Shown here piece after piece: positions 1-9,044 of a stretch of 64,000 nt of DNA. Source of the stretch: Hyposmocoma kahamanoa (Eukaryota > Arthropoda > Insecta > Lepidoptera > Cosmopterigidae); NCBI RefSeq assembly GCF_003589595.1, contig NW_020653713.1, positions 524,971 through 588,970 on the forward strand, given 5' to 3'. Under the pieces are notes generated by a model, which worked only from the letters and a program-made list of their open reading frames with translations, was not told where the DNA came from and did not search any database. Every line of letters begins with the position of its first letter. The first letter of the stretch is position 1. Both the position numbers and the translations under genes were made by a program.

Positions 1-1200
1 TTTACAACATTAATGGTTACGTCCTTAGAGACTTGACGAAAATTAATTGTTAATACACCTTTGAACATACAATTTTTCGTTACGGTTGTAAGTTACATCT
101 TTACTTAAAAAGGCGATGCGACGGTGTTAGAATCTTATGTACAGATTTTTGTAGTTGAATAAATTTATTTTTGGTCGTGTGTTTTAAAAATGTTGAAGTT
201 TGGTTTATGTTATATACTTAGTCACTGAAACTAAATCCAAACAGTAATTAAATGATCCAGTTAAGGCTAAAAATATGTAAAATTTAAGTAAAATATAAGC
301 AATTATGTACCTACTTATGGGCATTTCCCCAAAGCCGCAATTGTCTGTGTCCATGCACTAAACTCCACTTATTTATCAAAACAAAACTATAAAAAAATGA
401 AAGTATAATATAGGTCGATAGCTAACTGGAGAGCACAAAATCTTCCCAATAAACTTTTCCGACCTAATGGAAAAAATCCGAAAGGTCTAAAACTTGACAA
501 CGGTGGCGTGTCCCGAATGCAGAATTCAACACAAAGTGCCATTTTTCTCAAAATTGGAACCGTATACCAACATTAGACTTTAGTTCACGTATAATAAGTT
601 AGATGACAGTACTTTTAATCTGAATTTAATAATAAACTAGACAATAGTTTTATCAAAATACCAAGATTGCTGCGTGTCCCAGGCTTACGCGGGAATTAGG
701 TGGTAGTTACTATTCACGCTACACATCAGAAGTGAGCCATTTTAGAACTTTCGCAATTTGTTTGTATTATTCGTCCATCACACCCCTGCGGCGGGATGAT
801 TTGTTACCGATTTTAGGACTTTTTGCGTGTAAATACGTAATTCAGTGGATTAGATCCAAGTTGATTTTTGAATTCGGTGTATTTAAAAAACGAAATTTGA
901 TGATTGTATGGAATATTTTTTGTACTATGTGTTGTAATTGTAACTAAAATATGATAACTATTTATTGGTATACAAGTATTGTCGTTTACGAGTAATATAA
1001 AAAAATATATATTTTCTGAATCCCGTGGCCTTAGATTTGGAAGATTTTATGCCACGGAGTTCAGAAAATCTTCCACCGAAGTCGGAAAAACCTGCCATTG
1101 AAGCCATGTTTTCTTTGAAAAGCAAGAATTTTATACGTTTTTTCATATAAATGTTTAGTTAATACTATTGATTTTCACAATTTTATATCACTACATAGTA
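1..1200. other. AT-rich stretch, no gene recognised
   Basis: I see no recognisable coding, RNA or repeat feature here. Open frames of 60-70 codons on both strands (for example 958-1146 on the minus strand) have no motif I know and are expected by chance in DNA of this composition. Confidence 0.5.
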
Positions 1201-1215
1201 TGATTCCCACTGAAA

Positions 1216-1371
1216 ATGAATAAGGAAAATCAAAACATAAAACAAAAATCGGAAATGAAGAAGATGAAGGAACGTGCTAGGAAAGCAAAGATAAAAAGCG
1301 ATCCGATTATATATGAAAGGTTTAAAGAAAAAGATAGACAGAGGTATGCGACGAAAAAGCGGAAAGAATAA
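1216..1371 (+). CDS. Short highly basic ORF, possibly from a mobile-element protein
   Basis: A 51-codon ORF from ATG 1216 to TAA 1369-1371. The product is very rich in Lys, Arg and Glu, with the pattern 'YERFKEKDRQRYATKKRKE' at the C-terminal end. From memory, a run of the type 'dPe-YE-yk-KdrqRY--kk' occurs in N-terminal regions of repeated, transposon-associated insect proteins. That link is a recollection, not a search result. The frame stops at once after the basic stretch and nothing downstream continues it. It could be a decayed fragment of such a protein or a chance lysine-rich frame. Confidence 0.25.
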   Translation: MNKENQNIKQKSEMKKMKERARKAKIKSDPIIYERFKEKDRQRYATKKRKE

Positions 1372-1995
1372 TTTTGAAGCTGCATGAATTACCTCGTCAT
1401 GTATAAAAAGTAATGAAAGATATTAATCGTGCAAGTTTCCAAAAAATTATTTCTTTTGTAGCTACAGATAACGTACTAAAGTTTCTTTTAAAAAGAGGTA
1501 CGGAAATACTTTGTGTGATTGAAAAAAGGCTGAACAGCTAAACTGAAAACTGATTTTAATTCTTAGTCTTAAGATGAAATTTGTTTGCGTTGTTCTGGTC
1601 GATTTATAAATAAATTTTAGTTTTTAAAGCCTGATTTAATTATTATTGAATTGTTTTAATGCCTTTTTCATAATATTTTATTCAAAAATTACGACATTTG
1701 TTAAAAAAATCCTGATATCGGTGGTAGCTGAATTTGGTGGATCAAATATTTTTTTATTTAATCTTTTTTCAAAAAGTATACATTTTACAATAGTCTATCT
1801 CCCGCCAAACTGGAAACAGTTTGTTGGCGAGTACGCTCTTACACAATTAAAGTTATACTTAATGATTAAATACGCACTCACTGGCAGTGAGAAGGTACTT
1901 CTCATGTAGGTCAAACTTACTTATTTAACAAAACAACAATAACAATTACAATAATATATAAGAAATGCAAGTTCTCAAATTCTATCTTTTCTAAT

Positions 1996-2411
1996 ATGTC
2001 ATTGACTATTAAGGACCTAGTTGGCCAATTAACAGAATCTTATGTATCCTTCCTGCTCAATGTTTTTCCTGAAATTAAGAATAAAATTCGACCACTGAAG
2101 TCAGAGAATTTAGCCCTTATCAATAAGCAAAACGTTAACATTAGGAAGATGTCAAATGATACTATATACAATTTGGATTTATTGCATGGCCTGTTTTCGT
2201 ATTTAACACTATGCATTTCAATAAATAATTATTTACATAAATGAAAGATTTTGTTGGGATCTCAACAGACGAAAAACCTCCACACATTTTATGTTTGAAA
2301 GATTTGGCTTTTCCTCAAATCTTGCAAGACTTCTTTTTGAACATTAAAACCCCAAAACGAAAAAAAATTGTGCTAAAAATATTGCGATTCAGCTATAATT
2401 TTGTATATTAA
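1996..2411 (+). CDS. Two overlapping small ORFs sharing an ATGA junction (doubtful)
   Basis: ORF a runs 1996-2244 (82 codons, starts MSLTIKDLVGQL). ORF b runs 2241-2411 (56 codons, starts MKDFVGIS). The stop of a (TGA, 2242-2244) overlaps the ATG of b (2241-2243). Neither product matches a family I recognise. Both have protein-like alternation of charged and hydrophobic residues. They could be the two halves of one frame broken by a frameshift, or chance ORFs. In an animal genome an ATGA overlap has no established translational meaning. Confidence 0.12.
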
Positions 2412-2949
2412 AAACAGAAAGCAAAAGAAATTGTACGGCAGCGTAGTGTCACGCATGATGTGTTTGCAGTTGGTCGTAACTACCATAGTCATGGGCATAA
2501 CCTGGTACCTAGCCTGGCTAGTATGCCGACAATAGCGGACACGCTTTTGGATTCCCAATGAACAATTAAAGGGAAAGAAATCGCCACCGGCCCGTGGCTA
2601 ACCGCAACTTTCCAGTTTCCTATGTCTTTGACGTTGCCTGCTTGCGTTTAGACCTTAGGGAACCTAAGACGCCGTGCGGGTTATTGTCTTGCAAAAACGT
2701 ATCTCAATTTCAGATTATAATACGCAACTTTAATGTAATTATGTGCTGTATATGTATTTTACACCCTCAAGGCCTTTGGAGATGTAATTTATAATAATAT
2801 TTTAATTTATAATAGTGGGGAACGGGAATGCAAAGTTTTGGACTCTGTATCTATATTCATTAAGGCATTTTTAATGCGCGCCTTTGCAGTTCCAACAATA
2901 CCTGTGGTGCCTTTTTTGGATTTATTTATTTGATGAATTTGGCCTAAAT

Positions 2950-3146
2950 TGGTCAATATGTGTGTTAATGTCTTCACACTATCGACTAAGCTCTCGTCGT
3001 CCACAAGACTCATTTGGCAGAATCAAAATTCGAACCGCGAAAGAGGCACAGTGCATTCTTTAAATGTATCCGCGCCGTACACGTCGACAATGTTTCAAAT
3101 CGTTTGCGCTGCGTTAGCGTCACGTCGGAACTCGTATAAATCGTAA
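2950..3146 (-). pseudogene. Mariner-like transposase N-terminal relic
   Basis: Read on the minus strand from about 3146, one frame gives 'YDLYEFRRDANAAQTI', a stop, 'NIVDVYGADTFKECTV', then 'PLSRFEF', a second stop, and 'SLVDDESLVD'. This follows the helix-turn-helix region of mariner transposases, where 'yeFRRg-nAaqtarNI--VYGed' leads to 'WFxRFRSGdF' and then 'GRPSlvDde'. In-frame stops at 3097-3095 and 3025-3023 make it a pseudogene. Downstream (3013-2807) the frame stays open for 68 codons but loses resemblance. No catalytic D,D34D region is seen nearby, so this is a 5' fragment only. Confidence 0.5.
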
Positions 3147-3159
3147 CATTGCATGAATT

Positions 3160-5180
3160 TTAGCAGTAAACCGTGTTTGATTCCGAAGCGAATTCGAAAA
3201 TAATTAAAACGAAAACAAATGAATTACCCTATAATTATTAATTTTGATGCCTTTGTAATTTTATCTCAATTTAGTGGTAATAAGTTCAGAACGGAAATTT
3301 CATAAATTTATCTCCTGATAAATAATTTCTATTGGTCAAAAATCCCAACCGGTGACCGTTCGAAACACTGAATTGTTTTTAGTATTAGGTACACGATCAA
3401 TGCCAGTTTTTCCTTGGTCTAATTTGGTATGGTCCTCAGTAAATGTATTAAATATTTTGTCGGTTTAAATCGCATTTTAGAAAGTTTAATAAATTTTCAA
3501 ATTTACCAGGGCATCAGAAGTGGATCGGAAGGCCGATTAGGCACGCAGGCGGTCTTCGGTCGCGGTGGTTGGTAGAAACAATCGATAGTCAACCATAACG
3601 TTGTCTGAACAATCGACCATGATCAACAATTTTTACGCATTTCGGACACTAGGAAAACAGCGCTTGGTTTTTGTCCTCATTGTTTTTACCTCGTTAACGA
3701 TTACGAAGACGGCAACGATTCTATTAACTACCAAAATAACTAAAAAGTGTACATGGACAATTCGACGGCATTCTCAATTCCAAGCACGCACGTGTCCAAA
3801 ACTTGACAATTAAGGTCACAAGCCGAATCGTGGAAAGCAAACCCATTAGCGGATTGAAGCAAGCACCACATTAAACTATTCGCTGGGCGTGAAGCCCTAC
3901 ATCTCGCATACCGATATGATAATTGACTTTACCAGACTCTTACGACCACACTTGCAGACCTTAAAAAACCTAAAAGTTCTTATTCGACGTTAATTACTCA
4001 TGGGTCTTGCTACAATGGATATGTGGTAGATACGCGTTCTCGTAATTTAGATATGATCTGATCGGTGGATGGGCACCCGTCACGCTCCGCCGCTGCTTCT
4101 TCATATGTGCGCACGCGCTTACATTTGCGCGAGGCCGGAACGAAAACTTTTGTAGTTCTTGCTTAGTGATTTTAAAGTTAGATCAACTTGGGTGCTAAGT
4201 ACCTACATTATCTTAAGTATAGTGAGGTCGCTTCTTATTATTACAACTGCATTTTAGCAGTTATTTATAAATAAGTTAAACAAGTTTTGGCCTGTATAAC
4301 CAAGAAAGTTTTGGCTCGTGGGTAGGTGGAGGGTATGACCAGGAAGGCGTATACATGACTCAGTCTCGTTTACCGTTTTTGAATAATAATTGTTAAGATT
4401 ATAACTGTTCATAACTTTATAATCTATTTCTTTTGAGAATTAACAACGTAATTAGTAATTACTAAGTCAAATAAACACTCATCACTAAAAAGATATGAAC
4501 AACATTGTCAGTTTCTTACTTAAGAGTGTTGTAAAACGTACATTATCGATGGTAATTATTCCTTTTTATTATATTATTATGACACTCAAATAAAACTGTA
4601 TTAAGGGCTTGAGTAATTTTTTACCTGCAAACAGTTGTATTGCAGGGAAAGTACATTAAGTAATTCAAATTTAGGATTGAAAATTCTACTTGATTGTATC
4701 CATTGAACGCGTGGTCGTGGTAACCGCTACCTTAGAGTTGATCAACTTTTGGTTTATGGTACCTACCTACATACACTCTTGTCATATGAACAGGTAGTCT
4801 CAAAAATCTGTGAAATTTCTTCAGATGCGCGGCGGTGGTACGAGTAATTCTATGACGACATATCTATTATTTTTGTGGCCAAATCAAACATCAATAAATG
4901 AATGGCACATCACAAGTTTCCCACACCAAAAAGATACCATTTACCATTCTTCTCTAGGCCTATATTTTACCTACATTGCTACAATAATTGTCTAACATGA
5001 AACTCAAAAACTTTGCTCATATCGACAAAAAGCCTATTCTCCTGAACCGTTGGGTTGTTGACCTCGGTGCTCGACGAATCGGTGATGGCTCCGATTGATG
5101 TTCACAGCTCACATCTCGACACAGAGCGAGTCGAGATCGCGTGAATTCAAATTGTTCTAAATTTGGGCAAAAGACAAAGA
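3160..5180. other. No gene recognised
   Basis: About 2 kb of mixed-composition DNA. The only local contrast is a GC-richer patch near 4075-4140. ORFs here are 70 codons or shorter and unrecognised. No repeat family found elsewhere in the window was seen in this stretch. Confidence 0.45.
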
Positions 5181-5282
5181 CAAATCAACTTTGGGAATAG
5201 GTTTGTTATGTCCAGTGCTTATGTTCCTATTGAATGAAGTGCAGCAAATACAAAACTTGACTCTAAAATTGAACTTCGACAC

Positions 5283-5400
5283 ACGCTACTCCGACAATAT
5301 ATTACATCGACATGATTTTTCTCAGACATTACGCTACTTCGACAATATGTTACATCGACATGATTTTACTCAGACACTACGCTACTTCGACAACACAGAC
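5283..5400 (+). repeat. 48-bp tandem repeat, about 2.4 copies
   Basis: The unit starting 'ACGCTACT' occurs at 5283-5330 and 5331-5378, with a partial third copy from 5379 reading 'ACGCTACTTCGACAA'. The two full copies differ at only a few positions. Because 48 is divisible by three, the plus-strand open frame across it (5191-5433) shows a repeated 16-residue peptide containing 'LHRHDF'. The frame has no ATG-led long product that I recognise, so the coding reading is doubtful. Confidence 0.85.
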
Positions 5401-5533
5401 GAGATGTTTTTTAAAAAAATCTTTGTACTCTGATAAGAAAAATCATCATTACAAACCCACGTAGGAAATGGTTTCTTATATCGGTCAATATAACAAAAAA
5501 CGGACAACATTATATAATTTGAAATTTATATAA

Positions 5534-5762
5534 ATTATAATTATTAATACAAAGATCGAACACTCAAAAAAAATTCCTTCGATCCGGTCGGATTCGAACC
5601 GACGTCTTCTTGCATACCGTGCCAGACGCTATACCAACTAAGTCACGGAACGAACTAACGGACCTCACAAATTTCTCTATGTGCTTGAGTCGTGTCTTTG
5701 TATTTGGTTTTTCAATGACTTTTTAGTCGTAGCGCCATCTATGAGGAATCTATGAAAGATTT
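5534..5762 (-). repeat. Family G repeat with tRNA-like core, inverted copy
   Basis: This arm is the near-exact reverse complement of 5894-6121 (about 228 bp). It contains a 73-nt tRNA-like sequence at 5580-5652 on the minus strand. Box A-like 'TTAGTTGGTATAGCG' and box B 'GGTTCGAATCC' are both present, the T arm is perfect, and the 7-bp acceptor is nearly perfect. Flanking non-tRNA DNA is shared with the other copies, so the mobile or duplicated unit is larger than the tRNA part. Best read as a tRNA-related SINE or a segmental repeat carrying a tRNA pseudogene, in head-to-head orientation to the next copy. Confidence 0.85.
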
Positions 5763-5764
5763 AA

Positions 5765-6114
5765 TTATAACAAAGTAGTGGAGTAATTTCACAAAAAAGA
5801 ATTGAATATCAATTCAATAAAAATTTAATTAATACAGTGAATAGCGACATCTGTCGCCAGGTCTGGTAGCTGTAAAGGTACTAACTGGGTGATAAATCTT
5901 TCATAGATTTCTCATAGATGGCGCTACGACTAAAAAGTCGTTGAAAAACCAAATACAAAGACACGACTCAAGCACATAGAGAAATTCGTGAGGTCCGTTG
6001 GTTCGTTCTGTGGCTTAGTTGGTATAGCGTCTGCCACGATATGCAAGAAGACGTCGGTTCGAATCCGACCGGATCGAAGGAATTTTTTCTGAGTGTTCGA
6101 TCTTTGTATAATAA
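5765..6114 (+). repeat. Family G tandem unit 1 with 73-nt tRNA-like core
   Basis: First of two direct ~350-bp units. It opens with 'TTATAACAAAGTAGTGGAG', carries a small hairpin (GAATTGA-ATA-TCAATTC), a stretch containing 'CATAGATGGCGCTACGAC', and a tRNA-like core at 6004-6076. The core folds as acceptor (CGTTCTG with CGGATCG, one mismatch and one wobble), D arm (GCT/AGC) and T arm (GTCGG/CCGAC). The anticodon stem TCTGC/GC(A)AGA has one bulge and an 8-nt loop. That irregular arm argues against a working tRNA gene. The split pol III promoter boxes look intact. Confidence 0.85.
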
Positions 6115-6463
6115 TTATAACAAACTAGTGGAGTAATTTCACAAAAAAGAATTGAATATCAATTCAATAAAAATTTAATTAATACAGTGAATAGCGACAT
6201 CTCTCGCCAGGACTGGTAGCTGTAAAGGTACTAACTGGGTGTTAATCTGTAATAGATTTCTCATAGATGGCGCTACGACTAAAAAGTCGTTAAAAGACCA
6301 AATACAAAGACACGACTCAAGCACATAGAGAAATTCGTGAGGTCCGTTGGTTCGTTCCGTGGCTTAGTTGGTATAGCGTCTGCCACGGTATGCAAGAAGA
6401 CGTCGGTTCGAATCCGACCGGATCGAAGCAACTTTTTCTGAGTGTTCGATCTTTGTATTAATA
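6115..6463 (+). repeat. Family G tandem unit 2 with 73-nt tRNA-like core
   Basis: Second direct unit, about 95% identical to 5765-6114 by eye. Its tRNA-like core is 6353-6425, with acceptor CGTTCCG/CGGATCG (one mismatch). Differences include 'CTCTCGCCAGG' for 'CTGTCGCCAGG' and a short indel near 6241. A partial third unit follows (6464-6530) and stops where the fold-back element at 6547 begins. Tandem growth of a tRNA-related repeat is less common than dispersed insertion and points to unequal exchange or local amplification. Confidence 0.85.
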
Positions 6464-6530
6464 ATTATAACAAACATAGGAGTAATTTCACAAAAAAGAA
6501 TTGAATATCAATTCAATAAAAATTTAATTT
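6464..6530 (+). repeat. Family G, truncated third unit
   Basis: This repeats the opening of the unit ('TTATAACAAACATAGGAG') through the GAATTGA/TCAATTC hairpin and 'AAAAATTTAATT', then diverges. It lacks the tRNA-like part. Confidence 0.8.
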
Positions 6531-6546
6531 ATATAAATTATTAAAA

Positions 6547-7188
6547 TACAGAGTGTTTTTTAAAATGGTACAGTATGGGGAAATATAAAACCATAGAACG
6601 ATACAAAGAAACTATCTTAGGAACCATAAAGTTGTCTTTTGTGTGAAAATAATTTTAGCATAGGTACTAAATTTTTCGGTCAAGCGTGAGTTGTCCATAA
6701 AAACGAATAAAATTGATTAAAATCTTTTTTAGTGTCGATCGACTCAGTTTCAAGACAGAATTATTACATTATGTGGGATGAAAAAAATCAGGACATACAA
6801 GTTGGTCAAATTTAGTAAAATGTTATTCATGAAATTTTTTTTTATTAAATTTGACCAACTTTGCTGCCCCGATTTTTTCTTCCGGTACAATGAAGTCATC
6901 CTTTTAAGAAACTCAGTCTATTAGCATTAAAAAAAATTAGTCAATTTTATTTATTTTCTATGAAAAATATTTTGTGGAATTTGATCAACTTCTGCTGTCC
7001 CGATTTTTTCGTCGCATACAATGAAATGATCCCTTCATGACTCTGAGTCGATCAGCAGTAAACAAAATTTTAATCAATTTTATTAATTTATTTTTAATTT
7101 TTTTAATTGAGTTCGTAAGGCAGTTTTTTTGTATCTTCTATGGTTTTGGATTTCCCACTATTGCCCCATTAAAAAAAAACACTCTGTA
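6547..7188. mobile_element. Fold-back (MITE-like) element flanked by TA
   Basis: The ends are inverted repeats: 'TACAGAGTGTTTTTTAAAA' on the left and '...AAAAAAACACTCTGTA' on the right, extending inward through 'TGGGGAAAT'/'ATTTCCC'. The interior is also palindromic. 'TTGGTCAAATTTA' (6802-6814) pairs with 'TAAATTTGACCAA' (6846-6858). A module containing 'CGATTTTTTC' occurs inverted on the left and twice in tandem on the right (about 6850-6960 and 6975-7090). TA at both ends followed by CAG...CTG fits a Tc1/mariner-type non-autonomous element, which is inference. No transposase is encoded. Confidence 0.65.
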
Positions 7189-7724
7189 CAAAGTGTCTCT
7201 GTACAAAAAAAAAATATTAAAATAAAACAAAATATTATTATTTGTTAATGTAAAATAAAAGAAATAATAAATATAATAGATTTTAAAATAATACTATTTT
7301 AAAATCCATTTTCAAAATTCTGCTTGGAAAAGCAGTTTCAAATTTTCTTCCGTCACGAAAATAATAATTTATGTTTTTTCTGTTTACTGTAATTAGGTTC
7401 TTGTTTACACAAAAATCGGTATTCATTCAAATTCGAATCAACGCAATGGCATTGGTTATAATATGGTAAAATTTTATATTAATATACTACATTATTACCG
7501 ATAATCCTGCGTGGAATAATGTAGTTTTAAATTTTGAGGGTAGGTTTAAATTGTTTTCATAATCTACTATTGAAAAATTAAATATACATATGTATAGCGT
7601 GTATAGCATATAAAATTTGTGACAGAATGAATGGTTTCATCACACTTCCACAAAAAACGAATCATTCAAGTGCCGCATGCGACCCGTTGATTGGGTCGGA
7701 GGAGGCGGAATATCTTCTTAACTA
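7189..7724. other. AT-rich, no gene recognised
   Basis: Very AT-rich spacer. Nothing beyond short A and T runs was identified. Confidence 0.45.
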
Positions 7725-7729
7725 AGAGG

Positions 7730-7955
7730 TTCTTAAATAAGAGAAAAACTTCAAAAAAGGACGATGTTCTCAATCCGACTGTATTCTTTTCATGTGTGTA
7801 TGTAGATTATTCCGGTATTTGTGAACCGATTTTGATGATTATTTTTTGTTGGATAGAGGGCAGGTTCCTCAGTATGATTCCCATTTACATTTGAAAAAAA
7901 AAAATTCAACCTCTAAGGATGGCAAAGTTGGGGATGAATCCTGTTTCACACATTT
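7730..7955 (+). repeat. Family F dispersed repeat, copy 1
   Basis: It begins with 'AACTTCAAAAAAGGACGATG' and continues with 'TCCGACTGTATTC', 'TTTTTGTTGGATAGAGGGCAGG' in part, and 'CCTCTAAGGATGGCAAAGTTGGGGATGAA' in part. The same order of motifs recurs at 44645-44865. I remember sequences of this kind ('acttcaaaaaaggaggaggttctcaattcgac') as very widespread in lepidopteran genomes. Element class is not determined here. No coding capacity is evident. Confidence 0.65.
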
Positions 7956-8164
7956 TACGGTAATCATTTTCAATAAAACTTGGTAAATAAAAGTAATTCC
8001 ACGAACTTTTGAGGTCGTTATTTTTTTACAAAAAAGTTATAATTTGCGGTATATAGAAAAATCTATAATAGGTTTATGCGACGCCGTTTTATGTATTTTT
8101 ACTTATTATACGCGATATGTGTTATGTATAAATGAATAAAGCAATTATTGAATTACCAGGACTC

Positions 8165-8375
8165 TAGTTTGACGAGCTCCGGTGAACCAACTGTTTCCAC
8201 TGTGGACGCTAGATAAACAGGCCTCGGGTTCAATTCCCGGTAGGACCAATTTAGGTAATTATCATTTCTTAGTGTCCCAGAATATTCCGTTGCTCAGGTA
8301 CTTATAGTGCAAGGAATTTCCGAGTTGGAGACCCGTAATTGGTGTGGTTGTCAGGAACATTATTAACATTTTATT
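8165..8375 (+). repeat. SINE family E, copy 1
   Basis: A tRNA-like head with box B 'GGGTTCAATTCCCGG' is followed by a body reading 'TAGGACCAATTTAGGTAATT', 'CTTAGTGTCCCAG', 'GTACTTATAGTGCAAGGAA' and 'GTTGGAGACC'. Related bodies are at 44485-44640 (same strand) and 47953-48048 (opposite strand). The box A region is degenerate. It ends without a long A tail. Confidence 0.6.
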
Positions 8376-8844
8376 AGTTAAGTGTCTCTGTTTGAAAAAT
8401 AATTATTACAACTCGCAATTGATACCCGTCCCTCTAGTCGATTTGTTATAGCTAATTGCAGTTAGTTACAATTTTGTAACTTTGTTGAATCAAATGTTAA
8501 CTCCAATTACTTTTAGCACAAAATTTTTCCGCAGATATTTTTGTGACAAGCATAAGGAACCCATCTCGCAATCTTCGGTCGTTTCCGTTCAATAACAATT
8601 TTTCAAAAGCCACACATTCCATGTGGCGATCAATAATGGCGTTCATAGATCACAGCGTCGTCGCTGCGCACGCGCCGACTGCCGACATTCCTCGCGGTCG
8701 ATCCGTCATCATAGCGCTTGCACCTATCGTGATAAACGATCGGCTCCTGATGACATATTTCCTTTTTTCCTTCATCATTTCAAACACTGGTCATATTGAG
8801 AACTTGTGTAGTAAACTACTTTAATACACGAGTGTTGCAATAAG

Positions 8845-9040
8845 AGGAAGTACGTAAAACAATGACGCAGTAATTTGAGCATTACTGTGTTTTGGATTTG
8901 AAGGGTAAGAGTGCTGGTGAAATTACAGGCCAATGGGACTTGTCAACTTACGCCTCAGGGTGACGGGCGCAGTGGCAAGGCTCTTCAGATCTTTGTGATT
9001 TAAAGCTCTGAATGGCACTGAAACTGTTAATGACAATTAA
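8845..9040 (+). repeat. Family A repeat, copy 1 (truncated)
   Basis: This copy carries the family core: hairpin 'GCAGTAATTTGAGCATTACTG', then 'GGTGAAATTACAGG', 'GGGACTTGTCAACTTA', 'CAGGGTGACGGGCGCAGTGGC' in part, and 'ATTTAAAGCTCTGAATGGCA'. It lacks the 5' 'GAGCTCCTTGTGAAAGAGTT' segment and the 3' 'GTCCCATCACTTA' end found in longer copies. Confidence 0.85.
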
Positions 9041-9044
9041 TTAA

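Noticed and set aside
6004..6425. Functional tRNA genes
   Set aside because: The 73-nt cores keep D and T arms, but the anticodon stem is bulged and the loop has 8 nt; copies are embedded in a repeated unit, so SINE-like or pseudogene is more likely. tRNAscan-SE would decide.
5534..6530. CRISPR-like array
   Set aside because: Repeats are hundreds of bases long with tRNA-like cores, not short repeats with unique spacers; the DNA is animal.
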